From Actinomycetes bacterium (GTDB lineage Bacteria; Actinomycetota; Actinomycetes; Propionibacteriales; Nocardioidaceae): 33,559 nt of DNA. Shown in pieces: positions 23,956 to 31,938 of the stretch; the stretch's first letter is position 1, and every line of letters begins with the position of its first letter. The translations under genes and the position numbers were made by a program. The DNA lies in NCBI GenBank assembly GCA_030432975.1, contig JAUILS010000010.1:1-33559 (forward strand), read 5' to 3'. The notes beneath the pieces were generated by a model. That model did not search any database. It worked only from the letters and a program-made list of their open reading frames with translations, and had not been told where the DNA came from.

Positions 23956-26642
23956 GTACGTCGACCGGCCTCGGCCCGGTCGGCCTCAGCCCTCCCCACC
24001 GCCCCGACCCGGGACATCGCCCGCGCCGCGCTGGCCGCTTCGGCGCGGGTGCTGCAGCCCAGCTTGCGGTAGATCACCTTCAGGTGGAACTTGACCGTGT
24101 TCCTCGACAGGTGGAGCTCGTCTGCGATCTCACCCACGGTGAGCCGGCTGGGCAGCATCCGCAGGATGTCGCGCTCCCGGACCGTGAGGTCCTGGAGACC
24201 TCCGGGCGCCGCCCCGTCGACGGCGACCCCACTGTTCACCGAGACCTGCCGCACCCGGTCGAGCCACGACTCCGGCACCAGGTCGGCGGCGCGCTCGAGC
24301 AGCTCGAGAACCCCCGCGCCGGCGCCGCACTCCGCCGCGACGCTCTGGGTGATCCCGTGCCGTGCCGCCAGGTCGGCAGCTCGGCGCACGCCCTCGAGCG
24401 CCTCCCCCGGTGAGGACGCGGCGCGCGCTCCCAGCAGGTCCAGCAGGACGCTGTGCCGCACCGAGCGCGGCCGCGCCCGCTGCAGCGCCTGGCTCGCCCC
24501 CGCCACATCCTGCTGGGCGAGGCGGACGCGAGCGAGGGCGATCGGTCCCCAGGCCTCGTCGTCGATCCGTAGCGCCACGGCCTCCGCCCGGGCGAGGTCG
24601 CCGCCGGCAACGGCGACGCACGTCTCCACCGTGTCGGCCCAGGTGCGCGGACCCGGTCCGGAGAAGTCGTGCGCCAGCAACGACCGGACGGCGGCCAGGC
24701 TCTCGACGGCCTCCTCGAGACGTCCGGTTCCGAGGTGGCACTCCGTCAGCTCGAGCAGCGCCCTGAACGGGACGTACGGCAGAGGGGTCATCGGCCGTTG
24801 TGCCAGTGCCTCCAGCTCGGACCGGGCTTGGTCGCGGTCGCCCAACTCACGCCGGGCGACGCCCGTGGCCAGCGCCAGCTCCAGCGACAGGATGCTCCGG
24901 CTCGCGACGTTCCCGCCGTCCGCCGCGGCCTGGGCCACCCTCAGCACCTCGCTAGGGCGACCGGCGAGCGCGAGCCCGAGCGCGCGCGTCCCCTCGAAGC
25001 CCGCGCGGCGACCGGGGTCAGCGTGGGCACCGTGGGCGGCACGGACGACGGCCGGAGAGTCCTCGGCCCACCGTTCGGTCAGCGCCAGGTGGCGCGCGAC
25101 GAGGTTCCAGGCGAAGCGCCCCAGGTGGTCGTGCGGTGCCACCGGCCCGAGGTGGGCCAGCCCCTCCTGAGCGAGTGTCCCGGTGTCGTCCCACTGCCCC
25201 CGGTCGAGCGAGGCCACCGACCGCAGCATCGACAACCGCCCCCGGGTCGCCGCGTCGAGGTCGTTGCCGGACGTCTGCTCCAGCAGCCGGTCGACGACGT
25301 CGAGGAGCACCCGCCGGTCGACCAGAAGGTGGGCCCAGGCGTAGTCGAGGGCCGCCGACACGTCCGTGATCGCGACCTCCGCGGACAGCTGCGCCACGGC
25401 CTGCCTGACGACGGCATCCCGCCCCGCGTCGTACAACGCACCGTTGTTGACCGCGACTGCTCGCAGCGCCTCCCGCGGCTGCGCCGCGGCCAGCCAGTGC
25501 TTCACTGCCAGCTCCGCGTCGCCGGCCGCTTCGTACCAGCAGGCGGCGCGGGCATGCATCTCGGCCAGCCCACCCGGGTCCTTCCTCTGCAGGTCCTCGC
25601 GCAGCAGCTGGCGGACGACGGAGTGCAGCTCGAACCAGCCGGGCTCCCAGAGCCGGGACAGGAACAATCCGTGGTCGCAGGCCTGCTCGACCAGGTGAGC
25701 GGCGTCGGCGTGACCCGACACGGCGCGGGCGAGGTCGCCGTTGACCCGCTCGACCAGGGCGGCGGCGTTGAGCACGTCGATCACGGCCGGCGCCTCCTCC
25801 GCCAGGACCTCCCGCCACAGGTAGTCGTCGGTCTGCCGGTCGGCGTTCCCGGGGTCCGAGGACCGCGGCTGCGCCCGCGCGACCCGGGCGGCCAACCCGC
25901 TGAACTGGAGGCTCGCAGCCCAGCCGGCGGCTCGGTCGGTCGTCGCGACCAGATCACGCTGCGAGAGGTCCGGGACGAGCCGGCGCAGCATCGCGGCGGC
26001 CTCGTCCGGGGAGAACCGCAGCTCCTCGAAAGAGACCTCGCGCAAGCGTCCCTGAGCCCGCAGCCGGTCCACCGGCAGATGCGGCCGCCGTCGTCCGCTG
26101 AGGACGAGGTGGAGGCCCTCGGGGAGGTAGATCAGCAGCTGCGTGAGTGACTGCACCGTCTCGGGGTCGTCGTCGACGACATGGACGTCGTCGACGACGA
26201 TGACCGCGTCGGGGAGCGCCGCCGCCTCGAGCGCGTCGAGCAGCGTCGCGACCACCTTCTCGAAGGAGCCGCCCTGGGTCAGCAGCGCCTCGGCCTCAGC
26301 GGCGACGCCCGGCACCAACGAGTCCATCGCGGCCAGGATCCCGGTCCACATCCGCACCGGGTCGCGGTCCCACTCGTCCAGGGACAGCCACGCCAGGGGC
26401 CTGGTCGTCTCCGCCACCCAGCTGGCCAGCAGCGAGGTCTTGCCCGACCCTGCGGGCGCCGAGAGGAGGACGACGGGCGCCGCGCCCACGTCGTCGAGCA
26501 GGGCCAGCAGCCGGTCCCGCCGGACCAGCGCGCCGGCGGAGGGCGGGCGCAGCTTGGCCAGGAAGACCGGCGACGTCCCCGGGAAGGGACCCACCGACTG
26601 ACCGAGGCGCGGGTCGGAGTCCGGCTCCGCTCGCTGCTCCAT
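23946..26642 (-). CDS. LuxR/MalT-type ATP-binding transcription regulator
   Basis: 898 residues from the ATG at 26642, preceded by AGGAAG. Layout of the STAND/MalT class: P-loop APAGSGKTS at 62-70, Walker B-like VIVVDDVHVVDDDP near 155, winged-helix and a long TPR-like helical region (about 300-820), then a LuxR helix-turn-helix, LTVRERDILRMLPSRLTVGEIADELHLSRNTVKFHLKVIYRKLGCSTRAEA. Such proteins are ATP-dependent activators that multimerise after sensing a small ligand and bind direct repeats. The inducer is unknown. Direct repeats and GC-rich 17-mers upstream are candidate binding sites for self-regulation. The neighbours (two SHOCT proteins, DUF6325-like, transporter, SulP, P-ATPase) are its likely targets. 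An upstream extension of the frame to 27062 overlaps the SHOCT/PLDc_N gene and is rejected. Confidence 0.92.
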   Translation of the reverse strand: MEQRAEPDSDPRLGQSVGPFPGTSPVFLAKLRPPSAGALVRRDRLLALLDDVGAAPVVLLSAPAGSGKTSLLASWVAETTRPLAWLSLDEWDRDPVRMWTGILAAMDSLVPGVAAEAEALLTQGGSFEKVVATLLDALEAAALPDAVIVVDDVHVVDDDPETVQSLTQLLIYLPEGLHLVLSGRRRPHLPVDRLRAQGRLREVSFEELRFSPDEAAAMLRRLVPDLSQRDLVATTDRAAGWAASLQFSGLAARVARAQPRSSDPGNADRQTDDYLWREVLAEEAPAVIDVLNAAALVERVNGDLARAVSGHADAAHLVEQACDHGLFLSRLWEPGWFELHSVVRQLLREDLQRKDPGGLAEMHARAACWYEAAGDAELAVKHWLAAAQPREALRAVAVNNGALYDAGRDAVVRQAVAQLSAEVAITDVSAALDYAWAHLLVDRRVLLDVVDRLLEQTSGNDLDAATRGRLSMLRSVASLDRGQWDDTGTLAQEGLAHLGPVAPHDHLGRFAWNLVARHLALTERWAEDSPAVVRAAHGAHADPGRRAGFEGTRALGLALAGRPSEVLRVAQAAADGGNVASRSILSLELALATGVARRELGDRDQARSELEALAQRPMTPLPYVPFRALLELTECHLGTGRLEEAVESLAAVRSLLAHDFSGPGPRTWADTVETCVAVAGGDLARAEAVALRIDDEAWGPIALARVRLAQQDVAGASQALQRARPRSVRHSVLLDLLGARAASSPGEALEGVRRAADLAARHGITQSVAAECGAGAGVLELLERAADLVPESWLDRVRQVSVNSGVAVDGAAPGGLQDLTVRERDILRMLPSRLTVGEIADELHLSRNTVKFHLKVIYRKLGCSTRAEAASAARAMSRVGAVGRAEADRAEAGRRTTP

Positions 26643-26706
26643 CTCTTCCTGCCTCGGGTCGGGTGTGCGCGTCAGAGCCACCCACACCCCCAGCGGGTGG
26701 TCAGAA

Positions 26707-26726
26707 CCGGGCTGGAGACAGCCCGG
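26707..26726 (-). terminator. Perfect hairpin upstream of the LuxR/MalT gene
   Basis: CCGGGCTG (26707-26714) and CAGCCCGG (26719-26726) with loop GAGA. It lies between the SHOCT/PLDc_N stop and the regulator start, both on the minus strand, where TTCTGA follows the stem. It could end the SHOCT/PLDc_N transcript or lie in the regulator's leader. Confidence 0.5.
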
Positions 26727-26734
26727 CGCGCCCA

Positions 26735-26766
26735 GCCTAGTGACGGGGGCACCCCCAGGCCTAGTG
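26735..26766 (-). repeat. Direct repeat GCCTAGTG x2, spaced 24 bases
   Basis: GCCTAGTG at 26735-26742 and again at 26759-26766, flanking a short inverted GGGGG-CA-CCCCC. Located 93-125 bases upstream of the LuxR/MalT start. MalT-class regulators often bind direct repeats, so this is a candidate site; unproven. Confidence 0.4.
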
Positions 26767-26787
26767 CTGTCCGCCGCACGCGACGCA

Positions 26788-26804
26788 GGGGGCCACCCCC
26801 GGGC
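26788..26804. promoter_or_regulatory. GC-rich 17-mer motif, copy 1 (upstream of LuxR/MalT gene)
   Basis: GGGGGCCACCCCCGGGC. A second copy differing at one position lies upstream of the SHOCT/PLDc_N gene at 27360-27376, and a one-base-shorter relative at 26745-26760. The distance to the regulator start is about 146 bases. Confidence 0.4.
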
Positions 26805-26844
26805 GTCCCGGGCGGTGACCCCTGGCGTCGTCAGCGCCCGCCCG

Positions 26845-27240
26845 TCAGCCGAGCGCCTTCGCCTTGAGGGTGTCGAACTCCGCCTGGGTGATCGCGCCCG
26901 AGTCGAGCAGGCTCTTGGCGCTGGCGATCTGCTCGGCGGCTCCCTGACCGGAGCCGGCGACCTGCCGGATGTACTTCTCCTGCTGCGCCTGCATCTGCGC
27001 GGCGGCTGCCATCTGCCGCTCTCCCATGCTGCGGCCCCGAGCGATGAGGTAGATGAGCGCACCCAGCCACGGCACGAAGATCAGGAGGACCACCCAGCCG
27101 GCCTTGCCCCAGCCGCTGAGCTCCTGGTCGCCGAAGAGGTCCCACAGGCAGCGGAACCACACCATCAGCGCGGCGATCCAGATGAAGAACCAGAAGCTCC
27201 ACAACAGGACGTCCCAGAAGTCGGTCGTCATCGAGTCCAT
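26845..27240 (-). CDS. PLDc_N/SHOCT small membrane protein
   Basis: 131 residues from the ATG at 27240, which has a strong AAAGGAG site. Two membrane helices (about 8-30, LLWSFWFFIWIAALMVWFRCLWDL, and 39-60, GKAGWVVLLIFVPWLGALIYLI) form the PLDc_N-type hairpin. They are followed by a Gln/Ala-rich coiled segment and a C-terminal SHOCT unit, IASAKSLLDSGAITQAEFDTLKAKAL. Function unknown; proteins of this design are common in Actinobacteria, some stress-induced. It is the first gene of the minus-strand run, facing the peptidase operon across 322 bases, with the LuxR/MalT gene next downstream. Confidence 0.87.
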   Translation of the reverse strand: MDSMTTDFWDVLLWSFWFFIWIAALMVWFRCLWDLFGDQELSGWGKAGWVVLLIFVPWLGALIYLIARGRSMGERQMAAAAQMQAQQEKYIRQVAGSGQGAAEQIASAKSLLDSGAITQAEFDTLKAKALG

Positions 27241-27359
27241 GTGCACTCCTTTCGCATGGACGACGTCGTCCGTCGTCCGGCGGCGCACCGTCGCGACACG
27301 CGCGAGGGGCTGGCCCTTCGGAGGCCTGCAGCTCCACTCTCGCGACCGACCGGGTGGAG

Positions 27360-27376
27360 GGGGGCCACCCTCGGGC
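27360..27376. promoter_or_regulatory. GC-rich 17-mer motif, copy 2 (upstream of SHOCT/PLDc_N gene)
   Basis: GGGGGCCACCCTCGGGC, 16 of 17 identical to the copy at 26788-26804, in the same orientation and about 120 bases upstream of the SHOCT/PLDc_N start. Confidence 0.4.
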
Positions 27377-27475
27377 GGGTGGGAGCTGGCCGCAGCCGAC
27401 TCGAGCGACGCGCTGGCGCCTCGCCACCGCCGAGCGGCCACGAGGCCCCGCCAACCGACCGGGCCCGGCGTCCAC

Positions 27476-27489
27476 CCACCCCGGGGTGG
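27476..27489. promoter_or_regulatory. 14-bp perfect palindrome upstream of the peptidase operon
   Basis: CCACCCCGGGGTGG with no spacer, followed by ACCTCACCC. A candidate operator for either divergent gene; shares the CCACCC/GGGTGG half-site with the 17-mers and with the inverted repeat at 26678-26700. Confidence 0.4.
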
Positions 27490-27562
27490 ACCTCACCCAC
27501 CCACCTGGGCACCACGATCCAGCTGACGGCATCCGATGAGGTCGTGACGTGGAGGTGACACC

Positions 27563-28702
27563 GTGGTGGATGTGGACGGCCGGCTCCCGACCGCTCCGAT
27601 GGTGGATCGGGAGAGACTGCTCGCGACCTTCCTGGCCCTGGTGGCCGTCGACAGCCCCACCGGTCACGAGGAGGCCATCGGCGCGGAGCTCGAGGCACGC
27701 TTCGGCGAGCTCGGCTGCGACATCCGGAGGGACGAGATCGGCAACCTCGTTGCGGTCTACCCGGGGACCGTCGAGGGGACCATCCTGGTCTCGACCCACA
27801 TGGACACCGCCGGGACCGACCGGGGCATCCGCCCGATCATCGGGGACGACGGCATCATCCGGACCGACGGCAGCACCATCCTGGGAGCCGACGACAAGTC
27901 CGGCATCGCCGGCTGCCTCGAGCTGTTGACCCTGCTGCGCGAGCATCCCGAGACCTGGCACCCGACGATCGAGTTCGTCGTCTCCGTGGGCGAGGAGAGC
28001 GGCCTGGTCGGCTCTCGTCACCTCGACATGAACGGGCTCTCGGCCACGCACGGGTTCGTGCTCGACACCGCGGGAGCGATGGGCTCGATCACCTACTGGT
28101 CGCCGACCTCGGTGTACCTCACGATCACGTTGCACGGGCGGAAGGCGCACGCCGGAGTCGAGCCCGAGAAGGGCATCAGCGCAGTCCAGGTCGCGGCTGA
28201 CGCGATCGCGGCGATGCCGCTGGGCCGGATCGACGAGGAGACCGTGGCCAACGTCGGCATCGTGAGCGGCGGGGAGGCCCGGAACATCATCCCGGACCGC
28301 GTGGTCCTGCAGGGCATGGCCCGCAGCCACGACCAGGCCAAGCTCGACGCCCAGCTCGCGCTGATGCGGCGAGCCTGCGAGCAGGCAGCCGCCGCGCGCG
28401 GAGCCTCCGTCGAGTTCGAGGCGGAGGAGATCTACCGCACCTACAAGATCGCCGAGGACGCCCTCCCCTACCGGGAGGCAGCCTCGGCCATCCGCTCCCT
28501 GGGCCTGGAGGTGATCCCCCGCAAGTCGGGCGGGGGCACGGACGGCAACCACTTCAACGCCCAAGGGATCCCCTGCGTCGCGCTCTCGACCGGGATGGTC
28601 GACGAGCATGCGACCACGGAGCACATCGCCATCGACGACCTGGTGCTGGCGGCCCGGACCCTGGTCGCGATCGTCACGTTGCCTCCGGAGGGGCACCCAT
28701 GA
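27563..28702 (+). CDS. PepT-like M20 metallopeptidase
   Basis: 379 residues; zinc-dependent cytosolic aminopeptidase/dipeptidase of the M20 family, close to the PepT-like subgroup. Metal and catalytic residues are present: His79 and Asp81 in STHMDTAG, Asp110 in GADDKSG, Glu144-Glu145 in GEESG, Asp168 in VLDTAG, and a late His in TEHIAIDD. The insertion (dimerisation) domain HGRKAHAGVEPEKGISAVQVAADAI lies between. The GTG start at 27563 has GGAGG seven bases ahead; the ATG at 27599 lacks a ribosome site. Its stop overlaps the lipoprotein start by 4 bases (ATGA). First gene of a six-member operon with a Dcu transporter and a second M20 peptidase, suggesting release of amino acids from small peptides. 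Confidence 0.92.
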   Translation: MVDVDGRLPTAPMVDRERLLATFLALVAVDSPTGHEEAIGAELEARFGELGCDIRRDEIGNLVAVYPGTVEGTILVSTHMDTAGTDRGIRPIIGDDGIIRTDGSTILGADDKSGIAGCLELLTLLREHPETWHPTIEFVVSVGEESGLVGSRHLDMNGLSATHGFVLDTAGAMGSITYWSPTSVYLTITLHGRKAHAGVEPEKGISAVQVAADAIAAMPLGRIDEETVANVGIVSGGEARNIIPDRVVLQGMARSHDQAKLDAQLALMRRACEQAAAARGASVEFEAEEIYRTYKIAEDALPYREAASAIRSLGLEVIPRKSGGGTDGNHFNAQGIPCVALSTGMVDEHATTEHIAIDDLVLAARTLVAIVTLPPEGHP

Positions 28703-29133
28703 CCCAGCCCTTGCGTCGGCTCGTCCCGCTGCTGACCGTCCTCGCCCTCGCTGCCGGGTGCGGTCAGGCGCCCGCGCCCCAGAGCGCCTGCGACCGCTAT
28801 GCGGACCTCCAGGCATCGAGCCAAGAGCTCCGCGACGAGGTCGCCGGCGCCGAAGGCGTCGACGAGCTGCGCAGCGCGGCGAAGCAGCTGGACCAGAGGC
28901 TGGCAGAGATCTCCGCCTTCCTGGACCAGATCCAGGCAGCGTCGGACGGCCGTTTCGACCAGGCGATCACGGAGGCCAGCGCGCGGCTCGACGAGCAGCG
29001 GGCCGCGCTCGTGTCCGCGCGCTACCAGGCCGCCGAGACCCTCGGGCCGCAGCTCGAGCAGATCCGTGAGGACGTGCGATCCGCCCTGGGGCCGGTGAAG
29101 TACCTCCTCGACTCACAGTGCGCCGCCGGGTGA
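28699..29133 (+). CDS. Small coiled-coil lipoprotein
   Basis: 144 residues. A signal peptide with a clear lipobox, LAAGC at 17-21, predicts a lipid-anchored outer-face protein. The mature part is mostly helical with heptad-like spacing (LRSAAKQLDQRLAEISAFLDQIQAASDGRFDQAITEASARLDEQRAAL). Two Cys (CDRY near the start and QCAAG at the end) could be bridged. No family recognised. ATGA overlap with the peptidase gene implies translational coupling, so it probably serves the same process, perhaps as a surface subunit of the transporter. Confidence 0.85.
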   Translation: MTQPLRRLVPLLTVLALAAGCGQAPAPQSACDRYADLQASSQELRDEVAGAEGVDELRSAAKQLDQRLAEISAFLDQIQAASDGRFDQAITEASARLDEQRAALVSARYQAAETLGPQLEQIREDVRSALGPVKYLLDSQCAAG

Positions 29134-29160
29134 CCGGGGCCCCACCAGGAAGGACACGTC

Positions 29161-30510
29161 ATGAGCATCACCTTCGTGCTCGAGGCCCTCGTGGTGCTCG
29201 GCTCGATCGTCATGGGCACTCGGGCCGGAGGCGTGGGAGTCGGTCTCTGGGGCGGGGTGGGGACGTTCGTCCTCATCTTCATCTTCGGCGAGGCGCCTGG
29301 GGCTCCGCCGGCGTCGGCGCTGGCCATCATCCTGGCGGTCGTCACGTCGGCGGCGCTGATGCAGGCCGCCGGCGGGATCGACTGGATGGTCGCCGTGGCG
29401 GCCCGGGTCATCGAGAAACGTCCGAAGCAGATCACCTTCATCGCGCCCCTGACGGCGTTCCTGTTCTCCATCGGGGCCGGGACGAGCAACATCATCTACC
29501 CGCTGCTGCCGGTGATCTACGACGTGTCCTACAAGAACAAGATCAGGCCGGCGCGCCCGATGACGGTGACCGTGGTCCAGTCCGGCACCGCGCTCGCGGC
29601 GTCCCCGGTGTCGGCGGCGATGGCGGCGATGCTCACCCTGACCGATGTCGCGCCCTACAACCTCGGGCTGGGCCAGATCCTTGCCATCACCTTCCCCGCC
29701 TGCGTCGTCGGCATCCTGGTCACCTCCATGGTCGTCAACCGGATGTGGAAGGACGTCGACGACGACCCTGAGATCCAGGCGAGGATCAGCTCCGGTGAGA
29801 TCCCCCCGCCCACCGTGGCCACGGGCGGGGAGTCGGCCGCGTCCAAGCTCACCTTCACCAAGGAGGGCCGCAACTCCGCGATCGTGTTCCTGCTGGGCGT
29901 GGTCGCGATCGTGGTGTTCGGGATCTTCCCGGACCTGCGCCCGACGTTCGAGGTCGAGGGCGAGATGCTGTCGGTCGACATGACGACGACGATCGTGCTG
30001 ATCATGTTCGTCATCGGCTCGCTGATCCTCTTCATCGGCCGCCCCGACGTGAGCGAGGTCCCGAGCCAGTCCGTGTTCAAGGCCGGCATGATCTCGGCCA
30101 TCGCGCTGTTTGGGATCGCCTGGCTGACCGCCACCTTCATCGCGGCGCACGAGACCTACATCGTCGAGACGATCGGCAGCTGGGTCACCGACTGGAAGTT
30201 CATCTTCGCAATCGCGGTCTTCCTCGTGGCGGCCTTGACGACGAGCCAGTCGACGGCCACCCGGACGATCGTCCCGGTGGGCCTCGCGGCCGGCCTGCCC
30301 GTCGGCGTCGTGACCGGCATGTGGGCCGGCGGGCTCGGCGGTGTCTACACCCTGCCTGCGAACGGCACCCAGATCGCCGCGGCGAACTTCGACCTCACGG
30401 GTTCGACGAAGCTGGGCTCCAAGCTGCTCGACCACAGCTTCTTCATCCCGATGCTGGTCCTCTCCGTGACGACCATCGCGGTCGGCGCGATCATCGGCGC
30501 GTTCTTCTGA
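29161..30510 (+). CDS. Dcu-family C4-dicarboxylate transporter
   Basis: 449 residues, about 10-11 helices. It aligns by eye with DcuA/DcuB along its length: LEALVVLGSIVMGTRAGGVGVGLWGGVG at the N-terminus, LAVVTSAALMQAAGGIDWMV, KQITFIAPLTAFLFSIGAGTSNIIYPLLPVI, RPARPMTVTVVQSGTALAASPVSAAMAAML, and TTSQSTATRTIVPVGLAAGLP near the end. DcuA/B proteins exchange fumarate, succinate or aspartate in anaerobic Proteobacteria; here the substrate may be aspartate or a related acid. AGGAAGGA precedes the ATG at good distance. Placed between two M20 peptidases, it may import or export acidic amino acids or peptides. Confidence 0.9.
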   Translation: MSITFVLEALVVLGSIVMGTRAGGVGVGLWGGVGTFVLIFIFGEAPGAPPASALAIILAVVTSAALMQAAGGIDWMVAVAARVIEKRPKQITFIAPLTAFLFSIGAGTSNIIYPLLPVIYDVSYKNKIRPARPMTVTVVQSGTALAASPVSAAMAAMLTLTDVAPYNLGLGQILAITFPACVVGILVTSMVVNRMWKDVDDDPEIQARISSGEIPPPTVATGGESAASKLTFTKEGRNSAIVFLLGVVAIVVFGIFPDLRPTFEVEGEMLSVDMTTTIVLIMFVIGSLILFIGRPDVSEVPSQSVFKAGMISAIALFGIAWLTATFIAAHETYIVETIGSWVTDWKFIFAIAVFLVAALTTSQSTATRTIVPVGLAAGLPVGVVTGMWAGGLGGVYTLPANGTQIAAANFDLTGSTKLGSKLLDHSFFIPMLVLSVTTIAVGAIIGAFF

Positions 30511-30560
30511 GCCGCGCCTCGGCACCCCCACCACGGTCGCACCAAGGAAGGCGGCACATC

Positions 30561-31916
30561 ATGCAGGCACACGAGATCTCCGCGAAGGCCAAGGCCCTGA
30601 TGCCCGGTGTCCTCGCCGACCTCGAGGAGCTCATCGCGATCCCCTCGGTCGCGTTCCCCGGATACCCCGAGGAGCCCGTGCACCGGATGGCGGAGCGCAC
30701 GCTGGCGCTCTTCCGCGAGGCCGGCTTCGAAGACGCCCGGCTGATGGACGTCCCCACGGGCTACCCGCCGATCTACGGCGAGCTCGCCGGCCCGGAGGGG
30801 TCGCCGACGGTCGTCCTCTACGCCCACTACGACGTCCAGCCCGCCCCACCGGAACAGGGGTGGACGAGCGACCCCTGGACGCCCACCAGGCGCGACGACG
30901 GCCGGATCTACGGGCGGGGGGCTGCCGATGACATCGGCGGGCTCGTCTCGCACCTGGGGATGCTGCGGGTCTTCGACGGTCGCCCGCCGTGCACGGTCCG
31001 GCTGATCCTCGAGGGCATGGAGGAGACGGAGAGCAACCTCGAGGCCTTCGTCGAGGCCCACCCCGAGCTGTTCGAGTGCGACGTGTTCGTCATCGGCGAC
31101 ATGGGGAACCTCAAGGTCGGGGAGCCTGTCCTCACCACTGCCTTGCGCGGCGACGTGGCGTGCGTGGTGACCGTCCGGACGCTGGAGCACCCGCTGCACT
31201 CCGGCGTGTTCGGCGGCCCGGCGCCGGACGCGATGATGGCGTTGGCCCGACTGCTGTCGACGCTGCACGACGACGAGGGCAACGTCGCGGTCGAGGGCGT
31301 CTCCACGGCACCTTGGGAGGGCGCCGACCTCTCTGTGGAGGACTTCCGCAGCAGTGCAGACGTCCTCGAGGGCGTCCAGCTCACGGGGTCCGGACCCATC
31401 GGCGACAGGCTCTGGGGGAAGCCCTCGATCAACGCGATCGGGGTGGACATGACGAGCATCGCGGGGTCGTCCAACGTGCTCATCCCCGAGGCCAGCGCCA
31501 AGATCTCGATGCGGATCGTGCCCGGCTCCGAGCCGGCCCGCGAGCTCGACGCCCTGGTGGCCCACCTCGAGGCGCACGCACCGTGGGGAGCCCAGGTCGA
31601 GGTCCGGCGGACCAAGGAGGCTCCGCCGTTCCTCTGCGCCACCGGGGGCCCCGGTGTGGACGCCGCTCGCGAGGCGCTGGCGGAGGCCTTCGGTCGGCCG
31701 GCCGGCGAGGCAGGGTGCGGCGGATCCATCCCGCTGCTGCGCACCCTGCAGACGGCCGCCCCGGAGGCCGAGTTCGTCCTGTGGGGCCCGGAGGATGTCG
31801 CCGCCTCACGCATCCACGCCTCGGATGAGAGTGTGGACCCGGACGAGATCGAGCGGATGATCGTGGCACAGGCCCTGCTCCTCGAGCGCCTGGCGTCGCG
31901 CGTCCCGGTCTCCTGA
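30561..31916 (+). CDS. M20 dipeptidase
   Basis: 451 residues from the ATG at 30561; AAGGAAGG precedes it. The M20A dipeptidase layout is present: His89 and Asp91 in LYAHYDVQP, Asp123 in GRGAADDIGG, Glu154-Glu155 in EGMEETES, Asp in VIGDMGNL, then the lid domain with HPLHSGVFGGPAPDAMMAL and the C-terminal IHASDESV. The usual DDKG is DDIG here, so the Lys after the bridging Asp is replaced by Ile. It likely cleaves dipeptides or N-acyl amino acids in the cytosol. It is distinct from the PepT-like enzyme at the start of the operon, so two M20 types serve one transporter. An apparent 80-codon extension upstream is inside the Dcu gene and is rejected. Confidence 0.92.
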   Translation: MQAHEISAKAKALMPGVLADLEELIAIPSVAFPGYPEEPVHRMAERTLALFREAGFEDARLMDVPTGYPPIYGELAGPEGSPTVVLYAHYDVQPAPPEQGWTSDPWTPTRRDDGRIYGRGAADDIGGLVSHLGMLRVFDGRPPCTVRLILEGMEETESNLEAFVEAHPELFECDVFVIGDMGNLKVGEPVLTTALRGDVACVVTVRTLEHPLHSGVFGGPAPDAMMALARLLSTLHDDEGNVAVEGVSTAPWEGADLSVEDFRSSADVLEGVQLTGSGPIGDRLWGKPSINAIGVDMTSIAGSSNVLIPEASAKISMRIVPGSEPARELDALVAHLEAHAPWGAQVEVRRTKEAPPFLCATGGPGVDAAREALAEAFGRPAGEAGCGGSIPLLRTLQTAAPEAEFVLWGPEDVAASRIHASDESVDPDEIERMIVAQALLLERLASRVPVS

Positions 31917-31938
31917 GCTCACGACGGCGAGGACGCGC

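Larger units (their letters stand above)
27241..27562. promoter_or_regulatory. 322-bp divergent intergenic region
   Basis: Separates the minus-strand SHOCT/PLDc_N gene from the plus-strand peptidase operon and should hold both promoters. It is C/G-rich with several dyads. At 27476-27489 is a perfect 14-bp palindrome, CCACCCCGGGGTGG, about 75 bases upstream of the peptidase start. At 27360-27376 is the 17-mer shared with the LuxR/MalT promoter. No good -10/-35 pair could be assigned by eye, and no ORF here is convincing. Confidence 0.55.
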
